DNA of 41,321 bases from a virus: positions 1-41,321 of the IMG/VR virus record IMGVR_UViG_3300044712_002646; one strand, given 5' to 3'. Below are positions 1 through 7,029 of this stretch, piece after piece. The number at the start of each line of letters is the position of its first letter. Positions within the stretch are counted from its first letter, which is position 1. The notes beneath the pieces were generated by a model that did no database searches, was not told the DNA's origin, and was given only the letters and a program-made list of their open reading frames with translations. Both the position numbers and the translations under genes were made by a program.

Positions 1-1605
1 ATGAAAATTGCCGCTTACTACCGCGTCTCGACGACCCGCCAGGCAGAGCATGAATTATCCCTGGCCGACCAGGAGCGCCAAGCCAAACAATATTGCGAAC
101 AGCACAGCCACGAGCTTGTCAGAGAGTTCTCAGAACCGGGGGCCAGTGCGACGACGGCGGACAGGCACGTTTTTCAAGAAATGATCAACTTCTCTCTGGG
201 AGATGAACACCCCGTTGACGCCATTCTGGTTCATTCGCTGTCCCGATTTTTCCGAGACGATTATGAATTCGAACATTACCGCCGAAAGCTTGATAAGCAT
301 GGCATCAAGATCCTATCGATTACCCAACCCTTGAGCGACGACCCATCTGGGAATCTGGTGCGCTCGATCTTGACCAAGTTTGATGAATACCAGAGCGCAG
401 AAACCGCCAAGCACGTTCTTCGGTCTATGCGCGAAAATGCAAGGCAAGGCTACTGGAACGGGGCGGCCCCGCCCTTTGGCTATCAAGCCATGGAAGCGGG
501 CAGAAAGGGTGAACGTGTCAAGAAGCGGCTTGAGATTAATCCTGAAGAAGCCGAACTGGTCCGACGCATCTACACGCTTTATCTACGTGGCGAGGGTGCC
601 GGGCCATTAGGTGTCACGGCCATCGCCAAGCTGCTGAATGGTGAGGGACTGAGATTAAGGGGCCGTCCATTCCATGTCAGTCTGATCCATCGCATTCTGA
701 CTTGCGAGACCTATACCGGGACCCATTACTTCAACAAAAAGCACTGGAAGACCAAGGCGTCCAAGCCAAAAGCTGAGTGGGAGCCTTTCTCTGTTCCCCA
801 AATTATCACCGAGGAAGATTTCAACCGCATTCAGGCCACGTTGAAGCAAAAGAACCCACGGGTAACGCCGCCCAGAGTGATTACCGGCCCAACACTCCTG
901 ACCGGCCTGCTCAAATGCGCTTCGTGCGGCGGCGGCATGACCATCTCGACCGGCAAGAGTGGGCAGTATGCCTATTACGCCTGCTCCACCTGCGCCCGGA
1001 TGGGAAAGGCTATCTGCAAAGGCCGACGGGTGCCTCGCGATGGATTGGACAAGCTTGTCCTCGACCATTTGGCCGAGCGGGTCTTCCAACCGGACCGGCT
1101 CCAGGGGATTCTTTCGGAGCTGATCGACCGAAGCCAAGACGCGGAAGAGACCCGCAAAGCCAAGCTGGAACGGCTTCGCCACGAATTAACAAGGACGGAA
1201 AGCAGCCTGAGAAACCTTTATCGATCCATCGAAGAAGGAATCGCCGACCTGTCCGATTCGACCCTCAAGGACCGGATTAACGAACTGAAGACCAAGCGGG
1301 ACGGACTGAAAGGGCAGACCGAGCTTCTGACCCGCCAGATCAACGGCACACGCAAGGCCATCACGCCAGAAAAGCTGGAACGCTTCAGCCAGGAAATCCG
1401 CGACCGGCTGTTCAACGGAACCCCGGAATTTAGGCGTGCCTATCTCAGGCTCTTCGTTAACCGTATTGAACTGGATGACCGGGAAATCCGTATCCAGGGC
1501 TCAAAATCAAGGCTTGCCAAAGGGATTGCAGCCCCTCTCGGAGACGCACCCTTGGTGCCCAGTTTTGAACGGGAGTGGCGCAGCCGACGGGATTCGAACC
1601 CATGA
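1..1605 (+). CDS. Large serine recombinase (site-specific integrase/resolvase type)
   Basis: The 534-residue product has an N-terminal resolvase domain with the YYRVS motif and nucleophile Ser10, a central recombinase domain, a zinc ribbon near residues 305-340 (CASC, then CSTC and a further Cys), and a C-terminal coiled-coil tail. This is the usual order and length of large serine recombinases, which join two short att sites through a 5' phosphoserine intermediate. The last ten or so codons lie inside the 3' end of a tRNA gene on the other strand, and the stop codon is in the T-loop sequence. The prophage has its own tyrosine integrase at the far end, so this gene probably belongs to the chromosome or a tandem element to the left. 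The window begins at its start codon, so its promoter is not visible. Confidence 0.9.
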   Translation: MKIAAYYRVSTTRQAEHELSLADQERQAKQYCEQHSHELVREFSEPGASATTADRHVFQEMINFSLGDEHPVDAILVHSLSRFFRDDYEFEHYRRKLDKHGIKILSITQPLSDDPSGNLVRSILTKFDEYQSAETAKHVLRSMRENARQGYWNGAAPPFGYQAMEAGRKGERVKKRLEINPEEAELVRRIYTLYLRGEGAGPLGVTAIAKLLNGEGLRLRGRPFHVSLIHRILTCETYTGTHYFNKKHWKTKASKPKAEWEPFSVPQIITEEDFNRIQATLKQKNPRVTPPRVITGPTLLTGLLKCASCGGGMTISTGKSGQYAYYACSTCARMGKAICKGRRVPRDGLDKLVLDHLAERVFQPDRLQGILSELIDRSQDAEETRKAKLERLRHELTRTESSLRNLYRSIEEGIADLSDSTLKDRINELKTKRDGLKGQTELLTRQINGTRKAITPEKLERFSQEIRDRLFNGTPEFRRAYLRLFVNRIELDDREIRIQGSKSRLAKGIAAPLGDAPLVPSFEREWRSRRDSNP

Positions 1606-1620
1606 CCCCTGCCTTCGGAG
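1576..1620 (-). other. tRNA 3'-end remnant, probable attL of the prophage
   Basis: Read on the minus strand, this 45-bp segment ends in CCA and contains a normal T-arm (stem ATGGG/CCCGT around loop TTCGAAT) and the 3' strand of an acceptor stem (CGGCTGC plus discriminator G). Upstream it reaches the 3' side of the anticodon arm (GGCAG preceded by loop CTCCGAA, which would give anticodon CCG, Arg, tentatively). The 5' half is absent: the sequence beyond 1620 cannot pair to form the anticodon or acceptor stems. A 3'-terminal tRNA fragment of this length is the classic core site of tyrosine integrases, so the intact tRNA should lie to the right of the integrase, outside the window. Confidence 0.75.
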
Positions 1621-1757
1621 AACCAATACCTATAGCCAATACACTGTAAAGAAAAGGTTTCTGTTTTACTATTTCGCAAAAATAACCCATCTATTTCTGT
1701 TTCGTTCACGGTCGAGTGGTTCATTTGAACCACCGACCACTGCCCTAAAATTTACCG

Positions 1758-1789
1758 TTGACACTGTACACGATTAGTGTACAGTGTAT
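1758..1789 (+). promoter_or_regulatory. Promoter with perfect inverted-repeat operator
   Basis: A consensus -35 box TTGACA lies at 1758-1763, and a -10-like TACAGT lies at 1780-1785 (16-nt spacer). Superimposed is a perfect palindrome: arms ACACTGTACAC (1761-1771) and GTGTACAGTGT (1777-1787) separated by GATTA. A dimeric repressor bound there would cover both promoter elements. The next genes are the 86-residue protein and the HTH protein that follow; the HTH protein is a natural candidate for an autoregulator, but this is inference. The rest of 1606-1838 holds no gene that I can support. Confidence 0.65.
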
Positions 1790-1838
1790 CTATCAACGCC
1801 GGGGGATGGCCCCCAGCACGAGGTAACGGAGACCTAGA

Positions 1839-2099
1839 ATGAGCAAGCCCTTCTACACCATCGAAATTAAGTATGCCGCAACCGGCAAGGTTGAGCGCTT
1901 CACTGAATCAAAAAACCAGTATAGGACGCTCTCTTACGAGCGCGCTAATGGCTGGGTCGCTCAACTTGCTCTGGCCTACGACGGGCTGGCCGGGTTCAGG
2001 TGGGTCAGGAATAATACTGTTCTTCATTCGACCGGCGAGAAGGCTAACATCCCTGCCGGTAAATTTTTATTCGCCAAAATCACACACCAAGAAGATTAA
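1839..2099 (+). CDS. Hypothetical 86-residue protein
   Basis: I do not recognise this family. The product is a small soluble protein with no signal peptide or membrane segment, rich in aromatic residues and alternating beta-like stretches (for example FYTIEIKYAATG near the start and FLFAKITHQED at the end). The start is supported by a GGAG motif 9-10 nt upstream, and the gene follows the palindrome-controlled promoter closely. It is followed after 2 nt by the HTH gene, so the two form an operon. Position next to the attachment site and opposite orientation to the late genes suggest a cargo (moron) or maintenance module expressed in the lysogen. Confidence 0.6.
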   Translation: MSKPFYTIEIKYAATGKVERFTESKNQYRTLSYERANGWVAQLALAYDGLAGFRWVRNNTVLHSTGEKANIPAGKFLFAKITHQED

Positions 2100-2101
2100 T
2101 A

Positions 2102-2533
2102 ATGTCCACCTTTCACGCACTTATTCAAGCCTGCGGCCTCTCTCTTCGAGAGGCCGCAGAATTTTTGAACGCTCGCGAGGACACGATCAAATCCTGGTCA
2201 TCGGGTAGGCGTAGCACACCCGATGGCGCGCTAGCCGAACTGGCTGGGCTGGCCGCAAGGATCGTCAAATCAGCCCATGAGGGGCTGGCCGAGATCGACC
2301 GGCACGAGACCGCCGAGATCGAGCTAGGGCTAGCCTGCGACGACTACGAAGCCCAAGCGCTGGGTTGGCCCTGCGTCGGCGCGCATCGGGCCTGCCTCGG
2401 CCTCGTGGCCGCCTGGGCGATCCAGGCTGGGCATCACGTCAAAATCGTCCCTCGCGGCAGCACAGTTGCTACTGCCGCCGCCGCTGATCGGCACGGGCCC
2501 GCCAGAAATAAAAAAAACGCCCCACCGGCCTGA
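2102..2533 (+). CDS. Small helix-turn-helix DNA-binding protein
   Basis: Residues about 10-45 read as an HTH (LSLREAAEFLNAREDTIKSW followed by a basic GRR turn), with the pattern of an XRE/YdiL-like domain in which the recognition helix carries TIKSW. The remaining 143-residue chain is Ala-rich and of unknown function. It starts 2 nt after the preceding gene with only a weak ribosome site, suggesting translational coupling. A perfect 12-bp hairpin with a T-run lies inside its coding sequence (2131-2166). It may regulate the palindromic operator upstream; there is no direct evidence in the sequence. Confidence 0.65.
   Translation: MSTFHALIQACGLSLREAAEFLNAREDTIKSWSSGRRSTPDGALAELAGLAARIVKSAHEGLAEIDRHETAEIELGLACDDYEAQALGWPCVGAHRACLGLVAAWAIQAGHHVKIVPRGSTVATAAAADRHGPARNKKNAPPA
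2131..2166 (+). terminator. Intragenic intrinsic-terminator-like hairpin
   Basis: Arms CTGCGGCCTCTC (2131-2142) and GAGAGGCCGCAG (2148-2159) pair perfectly over 12 bp around the 5-nt loop TCTTC, followed at once by AATTTTT (2160-2166). By structure this is a rho-independent terminator, but it lies 30-65 nt inside the coding sequence of the HTH gene. It could attenuate transcription when translation of the gene stalls or is repressed. A chance palindrome in coding DNA of this perfection plus a T-run is unlikely but not excluded. Confidence 0.55.
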
Positions 2534-2550
2534 GCCAGCGGGGCGGTTTT
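2518..2550. terminator. Bidirectional intrinsic terminator between converging operons
   Basis: CGCCCC (2518-2523) pairs with GGGGCG (2540-2545). TTTT follows on the plus strand and a 7-A run (2511-2517) precedes the stem, giving a T-run on the minus strand. The hairpin sits between the plus-strand HTH gene and the end of the minus-strand late operon, so it ends transcripts from both sides. Confidence 0.8.
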
Positions 2551-2571
2551 AATGCGTCGTGTCGCGAAATG

Positions 2572-3180
2572 TTATCGATATCCCTCGCGAATCAGCGCGG
2601 GAATATAATGGCTTCCCATCATGTGGTCGCGAATCAGGCTTAGATCGACGCCACGATTGATGATCGTCGGCGGTCCAACATGGCGGAACCGCACCGGCAG
2701 CGGCACCTTGGTCACGGGATCGTCGTCGTTGACGATTCGCACCACGTCGTCGGCGTGCTCGGCCAACCAGGCCGCCGCATCGGGCGCCAGCACACGCGGG
2801 CATCCGAACGTGACCAGGCGTACGCGCTTGCCCCATTTAGCCGCCTTGAGGGCGAGTATAGTTGCTTCTGCGCCACCTTTGCTGTGACCAACAATATAGA
2901 TTATATCCTCATCCATGATGTCAGCCCAGACATCTGCCCACACCCCATCAACGCGGGCGAAACCATCATGCCCCTCAAAGCCATCACAATCCGGAATGGG
3001 CGTGAGCCAAGCCCGCGCATCAGTTAGCCAATCCTCACCACCCTGACTGCCTCGGCAGACGACGACACGATGGCCATTTAGTCGTCGAAAAATAATCTCG
3101 ACGCCGTCGCGCGCGATGTCGGGCTTGACGTTGTAGGCCTCTTCGGCGAATCCCGCCAGCGGCAGAATGTCGCGCCTCAT
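2572..3180 (-). CDS. Lipase (class 3)-like alpha/beta hydrolase
   Basis: The 202-residue protein carries the nucleophile elbow GHSKGG with Ser100, a downstream acid in NDDDPV (Asp154 the likely triad acid), and a C-terminal DHMMGSHY segment that supplies the His (186 or 191). These are the features of class 3 (fungal-type) lipases, also found in some phages. There is no signal peptide, so it would act in the cytoplasm or after lysis. Its start overlaps the stop of the holin-like gene (ATGA). As last gene of the late operon it may help disrupt lipids during lysis; the real substrate is unknown. Confidence 0.8.
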   Translation of the reverse strand: MRRDILPLAGFAEEAYNVKPDIARDGVEIIFRRLNGHRVVVCRGSQGGEDWLTDARAWLTPIPDCDGFEGHDGFARVDGVWADVWADIMDEDIIYIVGHSKGGAEATILALKAAKWGKRVRLVTFGCPRVLAPDAAAWLAEHADDVVRIVNDDDPVTKVPLPVRFRHVGPPTIINRGVDLSLIRDHMMGSHYIPALIREGYR

Positions 3181-3743
3181 GGCACGCCCATGATTTTCAT
3201 AATCCCATCGACCAGGCTCGGCACAGCCTGACCGAATTCTTTAGCGACGACTTCCTCGACCTGCGCTCGAACGGCATGCGCAGGAAAGGCGCGGGCATTT
3301 TTGGCAGAATATTTGACTTCCCATTTTTCGGGCGTCGTCAGCGAAAATTCAACGTCGTCGTACTCTTTGCCGTTAATGACAAGGCCCTTGCGAAGATACG
3401 GCTTTCCGCTGGGATCGAGAGCCACTTCGATTTCAGCCTTGGCGATCCCAGCGCTCCCCTGGTCGGCGCTGCCCAACGTGCCGCAGGCCGACAGCGGCGC
3501 AGCCAGGCCGACCACCAGCAACAGCGCAATGCACACTTTGCCAATCCGCCTGGCTGCGGCGTCGAGCGCAGCAAATGTTCCCGACTGCGGGAAAATAATA
3601 TGCAGCGCAGCAAACGCAGCAGCGCCAACACTCAGGATGGCATTGACATTGTCGGGCGACACTGTGATTCCAGCCAAGCCCCACAGAACCGTTAGGCCCT
3701 GATAGGTGCTGCGCTCTTTGAAAATTTCAATGAACCGGTTCAT
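3177..3743 (-). CDS. Holin-like membrane protein continuous with a lipoprotein-like domain
   Basis: Residues 1-66 resemble a small phage holin: a basic N-terminus and two hydrophobic segments (about 14-30 and 35-51). Residues 66-87 look like a lipoprotein signal (basic ARRIGK, hydrophobic core, then LSAC with Cys87), and the rest (88-188) is a soluble domain. Both parts are in one open frame. Either it is a true fusion or an internal start (a GTG codon at residue 70) yields a separate lipoprotein, as in nested lysis genes. It lies between the lytic enzyme and the lipase. Assignment to lysis rests on context and topology. Confidence 0.6.
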   Translation of the reverse strand: MNRFIEIFKERSTYQGLTVLWGLAGITVSPDNVNAILSVGAAAFAALHIIFPQSGTFAALDAAARRIGKVCIALLLVVGLAAPLSACGTLGSADQGSAGIAKAEIEVALDPSGKPYLRKGLVINGKEYDDVEFSLTTPEKWEVKYSAKNARAFPAHAVRAQVEEVVAKEFGQAVPSLVDGIMKIMGVP

Positions 3744-3770
3744 GAGACGTCCTTTCTGTTTGGGAAAAAG

Positions 3771-4244
3771 TTAGCGATGAGCGCGCTGCCAGTTGTAGAT
3801 GAATTCCTCGACCTTCCCGGCACCTAGCGGCGTGTTGTAGAATTTCTTCCAGTAACGCCCGAGCGCATCGATATCGTTGGGATCAGTCGGCAGCGGATCG
3901 CGGGCGCGCAGGTAATGCACGCGGCACATGGCGGCGGCATAGTCGAGATTGGTGATCAGTTGCGACGTGCGGTCGCGCCCCGGAGCCAGCATGGTTTTCA
4001 ACGCACCGGAAATCGTGGGACGAAATTTGATGAAATTCTCCCACAAATCACCCTCGGTCCTGGGCTCCATCTGAAAGATGCCCAGCGCCGGGCCGCCGCC
4101 CACCTGATGAATATATTTTCCAGCACCGGATTCCTGGATCGCCGTGCCCAGCACGAGATTGGAAGCAACCTCTGAATAGAGATCGAGACGTGACAGCGCA
4201 GGGTTGATGACCAGTTCCTGCAACTGCTGAAGATTGATCGACAT
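3771..4244 (-). CDS. Phage lytic enzyme, transglycosylase-like endolysin
   Basis: The 157-residue protein contains AIQESGAGKYIHQ and GPALGIFQMEP, the arrangement seen in lysozyme-fold transglycosylases in which a Glu (here Glu38) precedes a GxFQ motif. It would cleave peptidoglycan at the end of infection. I chose the ATG at 4244, which has GGAGG 5 nt upstream. An open frame extends further upstream, but it crosses a terminator hairpin and lacks a ribosome site. There is no signal peptide, so export would need the holin-like neighbour. Confidence 0.75.
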   Translation of the reverse strand: MSINLQQLQELVINPALSRLDLYSEVASNLVLGTAIQESGAGKYIHQVGGGPALGIFQMEPRTEGDLWENFIKFRPTISGALKTMLAPGRDRTSQLITNLDYAAAMCRVHYLRARDPLPTDPNDIDALGRYWKKFYNTPLGAGKVEEFIYNWQRAHR

Positions 4245-4255
4245 GGAACCTCCAT

Positions 4256-4279
4256 AAAAAAAGCCGCCAAAAGGCGGCT
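4256..4279 (-). terminator. Intrinsic terminator just upstream of the endolysin
   Basis: On the minus strand, AGCCGCC and GGCGGCT (7 bp, loop TTTT) are followed by seven T. The endolysin ribosome site begins 3 nt further on. It would reduce readthrough from the tail genes into the lysis genes, unless transcription is antiterminated late in infection. Confidence 0.7.
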
Positions 4280-4305
4280 GGATGGAACGGAAATGCAAAA
4301 ACGCG

Positions 4306-4776
4306 TCATGGCGGCGGCTTCACATATTGCCGTAACGTATTCAGAAAGGTCGTCGCCTCTTCGGTAAAATGCTCGAACAATCGCACCAAGCCAGACACCT
4401 CGCTTTTCGTGGCGAAAGTTTTGTTCTGGTCGTCAATCCGCTCGTGAATGCGCTGAACATCGTCCTTGATGCCCTGGCGATGTTCCCGCCACTCATCCCT
4501 GTCCTCACGAATTTGCTTGGTCAAGTGCTGGACCTCGACGACCAACACCCGGATTTCTGGACACTGGCCGCCGCCAGGCGGGCATGACGGATCTGAAGGG
4601 CTGACAACACGACTTTCTTGCCTGCCCGTTCCACGCCAAATCCACAATCCAAACAGAACCGTGACGGCAATCAGGGCGACAACAGCAAAGGCCCAGATGT
4701 CGCCGTTTGCCGCCTGCTGCGTGACAGCCCCCGCCGTTCTCGCCGCCTCACCAGCGGCATCCCCCAAGTCGGCCAT
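4306..4776 (-). CDS. Membrane-anchored coiled-coil protein, i-spanin-like candidate
   Basis: The 156-residue product has one N-terminal transmembrane segment (about 28-48) followed by a Cys-containing linker and a long charged helix (about 75-121, LTKQIREDRDEWREHR and on) typical of a coiled coil. The ATG at 4776 is preceded by AAGGGG. Topology and position before the lytic enzyme fit an inner-membrane spanin subunit, with the lipoprotein-like gene downstream as possible partner. Another phage membrane protein of unknown role is equally possible. Confidence 0.6.
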   Translation of the reverse strand: MADLGDAAGEAARTAGAVTQQAANGDIWAFAVVALIAVTVLFGLWIWRGTGRQESRVVSPSDPSCPPGGGQCPEIRVLVVEVQHLTKQIREDRDEWREHRQGIKDDVQRIHERIDDQNKTFATKSEVSGLVRLFEHFTEEATTFLNTLRQYVKPPP

Positions 4777-4786
4777 GCCGATCCCC

Positions 4787-5314
4787 TTAAGACGGCCAGC
4801 CCGAATTGATATCCATCGCCGGATCGTCCAACAATGCGGCTTCGTGATCAAAACACGCCTGGACATGGGCAGCCATGGCGTCGGCGATTGCGATGACGCT
4901 ATTGGAATTTAGAGGCACAAACCCGGCGGGCGTTTTCCAATTCACGGTATAGGCTGCGTCTTCCTTGGCACGAATGCGCGCCGCCATCATCTTCATCTGA
5001 GTGTCGCGGTCGGTGGGAATGATAATTCCGTTTACCGCGATGCCGCCAGTTTCGATTTCGTAGCGTTTAGCCGCGATGGCGGCCTGGCGCTGGCTTGCAT
5101 CAACCGCCGCCACGCTGGACAGAAACGCAGGCAGCGCAGCAGCCGCTTCGTCACCAGTGATGGGCGTGGCATCGCGCCAACTAATGACGCAGGCATCAAT
5201 TTCGAACTGCAACGCAGAGGCGCTTAAGCCTGCGACGATTTCCTGCGCGCAAGGCCCTATATTAATTCCCGAACCGGGGCGCAGATACGAAACCAGATGA
5301 GAAAGCGTCGTCAT
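4787..5314 (-). CDS. DUF4376-type tail-fibre-associated protein
   Basis: The C-terminal half (about residues 80-165) matches the DUF4376 pattern: KRYEIETGGI, then a stretch around DRDTQMKMMAARI, and VNWKTPAGFVPL. Such proteins sit directly after tail-fibre genes in many contractile phages and are either fibre tips or assembly factors. It abuts the fibre gene, sharing the boundary nucleotide. Confidence 0.75.
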   Translation of the reverse strand: MTTLSHLVSYLRPGSGINIGPCAQEIVAGLSASALQFEIDACVISWRDATPITGDEAAAALPAFLSSVAAVDASQRQAAIAAKRYEIETGGIAVNGIIIPTDRDTQMKMMAARIRAKEDAAYTVNWKTPAGFVPLNSNSVIAIADAMAAHVQACFDHEAALLDDPAMDINSGWPS

Positions 5315-6432
5315 CAGTTGCCCCCATAAAACGAAAACGCCGAGAAAACACCGGGAACTTGTGTGCCTTTAAAATCGGGATAATAGGGATATCCAGGATA
5401 ATCCAGGCTTCCCAACATGAACCGACAGGTGTGCAATCCATCCGCAATGCCAAATGACCCAAGATCGAGCCGGGCCGATAAGCGCAAAAACGACACACTG
5501 TTGTAGAGATAAACACCGCCCTTGATATCGATGTTGCCGGAATTTGAGCTGGCATAGAAAGGCGCGTAGTAGGTGCCTGAATTCAAGAAAATTGGAACAC
5601 CGTCAATTTTCATGCCCAAAGCAGCGCCCTGAAGATTGGCCGACGAATGATAAAATCTCGCAGCGTCCAACGAAAGCTCGATGTATCCCGGCGCTTTGGT
5701 AAGAAAATGAAATTCCGCACCAACATCAACGCCGCCCACAGAACAGGGAGACAGCGACAAATGGTCGGTGCTGTCGGTTTGTCGACGAAAATCCTGGATG
5801 GGAAAAACGAACGCGCTATCGACATACCACGCAGCGCCAGTCCAAAACAGAATTCCTCGCTGCCCCTTGATCATTACAAGCGGCGCCGAAACGGAGCCGC
5901 CATTGATTATGTCGCCGACATGCGGGGCGAGCGTAATGTTGCCGCCGAACGCAAATAGGTTGACGGAAAATCCTGCCCACAAGCTCGAACCTTGCGGCAG
6001 TGTGTAGACAACGACGGCTGTGTTGACCAGCATGCCATGATGATGGGCCGACAGAATTGCCGTATCGACGCCAACAACCGTCGGCGGCATATTTGACTGC
6101 AACCCATTTGCCGTTCGCCGCAGACTTTCGTCGGCCAGCTTGGTCCGCAGGAATCCTGCCGGGCCTTCCTCAAGCCCTTCACCGATCCCAAGTCCGGAGA
6201 GATAGCCGAGCGACGGAGCACCACCATATAGCGACTGAAGCGCCTGATAGAGCTGCGTCAAATCATTTCCATCAGGGGTCAACCCCGCCTGCTCGATCAC
6301 ATTAACAATTTCACGCTGGCAAGGCTCGACAGCACCAGCACCTACAGCCGACCCCTCAATACCATTTGGAACATCGGCGTCAACATAGGGGGCGTTGGGG
6401 TCGCTTGATCCAACAGGTGGCGTATATTTCAT
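5314..6432 (-). CDS. Tail fibre protein
   Basis: The 372-residue protein begins with a phage-fibre N-terminal segment (EIVNVIEQAGLTPDGNDL, then TQLYQALQSL) that usually attaches to the baseplate. The remainder is a Gly/Ser/Tyr-rich beta-structured part likely to bind the host surface. It follows the DUF2313 baseplate gene, with a good ribosome site (GGGAG). No sequence resembling the DGR repeats is present in it, so it is not a target of the retroelement. Confidence 0.8.
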   Translation of the reverse strand: MKYTPPVGSSDPNAPYVDADVPNGIEGSAVGAGAVEPCQREIVNVIEQAGLTPDGNDLTQLYQALQSLYGGAPSLGYLSGLGIGEGLEEGPAGFLRTKLADESLRRTANGLQSNMPPTVVGVDTAILSAHHHGMLVNTAVVVYTLPQGSSLWAGFSVNLFAFGGNITLAPHVGDIINGGSVSAPLVMIKGQRGILFWTGAAWYVDSAFVFPIQDFRRQTDSTDHLSLSPCSVGGVDVGAEFHFLTKAPGYIELSLDAARFYHSSANLQGAALGMKIDGVPIFLNSGTYYAPFYASSNSGNIDIKGGVYLYNSVSFLRLSARLDLGSFGIADGLHTCRFMLGSLDYPGYPYYPDFKGTQVPGVFSAFSFYGGN

Positions 6433-6435
6433 TCT

Positions 6436-7029
6436 CTAAGCTCCCTGATATAAAAAATGAATGGCTATGTGGGAACCGGCCAATTTGCGCAAACGGCACT
6501 CCAAATCTTCGGCGCGGCGGATGGAAGCGAAATGATCACCGCACTGACTGGCGCCAGTGCGAAAGCGCGTCACCCTGGGTTCGTTCACCGTCACAGTCAG
6601 ACGATGTCGGACGATGGCAGCACCCTCGAGGCGCGCCCCGCAGCGCGAGCGACCGACGATGAACGGCCTATGCTCGATAAAGTCGACGTCGGTATAGCCC
6701 AGTCTTGTCGCGACGGCACGCAGATAGGCGATGCTGGCACCGCCTGTCGACGTCAACCGCTCGACGACAGCCGCCCGGCGCTCTTGCAGCGTTGTGGCTG
6801 CGACGGGAGAACAAGCGTCGGGAAGGCCGACCTGATATTCCCAGTCGCCCAGCATTTCACGAGCGGTTTTAGGATCGCTCTCTTCCAGCATGTCGAGCGC
6901 CCGGTTATGCGCGCCGGAAAGTGACGGCGCCAACGATTCAAGCAGTGGATCGTCAATCCAGGCAGGGCCCGGCGGGCGCAGAGCGTAAAGAAGCTGGACA
7001 TAGTCCTGGGCGGTTGCGCGCGCCTGCAT
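6436..7029 (-). CDS. Mu gp48-like baseplate/tail protein (DUF2313, YmfQ family)
   Basis: The 197-residue protein opens with the family pattern YVQLLYALRPPGPAW and continues with SGAHNRALDMLEESDPKTA and a GGASIAYLRAVATRLGYTDV segment. In Mu-like phages it acts at the baseplate rim next to the gp47/J protein. It overlaps the J gene by one base, and the fibre gene follows. Confidence 0.9.
   Translation of the reverse strand: MQARATAQDYVQLLYALRPPGPAWIDDPLLESLAPSLSGAHNRALDMLEESDPKTAREMLGDWEYQVGLPDACSPVAATTLQERRAAVVERLTSTGGASIAYLRAVATRLGYTDVDFIEHRPFIVGRSRCGARLEGAAIVRHRLTVTVNEPRVTRFRTGASQCGDHFASIRRAEDLECRLRKLAGSHIAIHFLYQGA

Noticed and set aside
1632-1640. ATAGCCAAT near attL as a third copy of the lysogeny operator
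   Set aside because: Only one half-site is present, without the paired arm or TTGACA; chance is likely.
1436-1777. Plus-strand frame starting in the serine recombinase and crossing the tRNA remnant
   Set aside because: The GIRTHDP-type peptide is the usual false translation across a tRNA 3' end.
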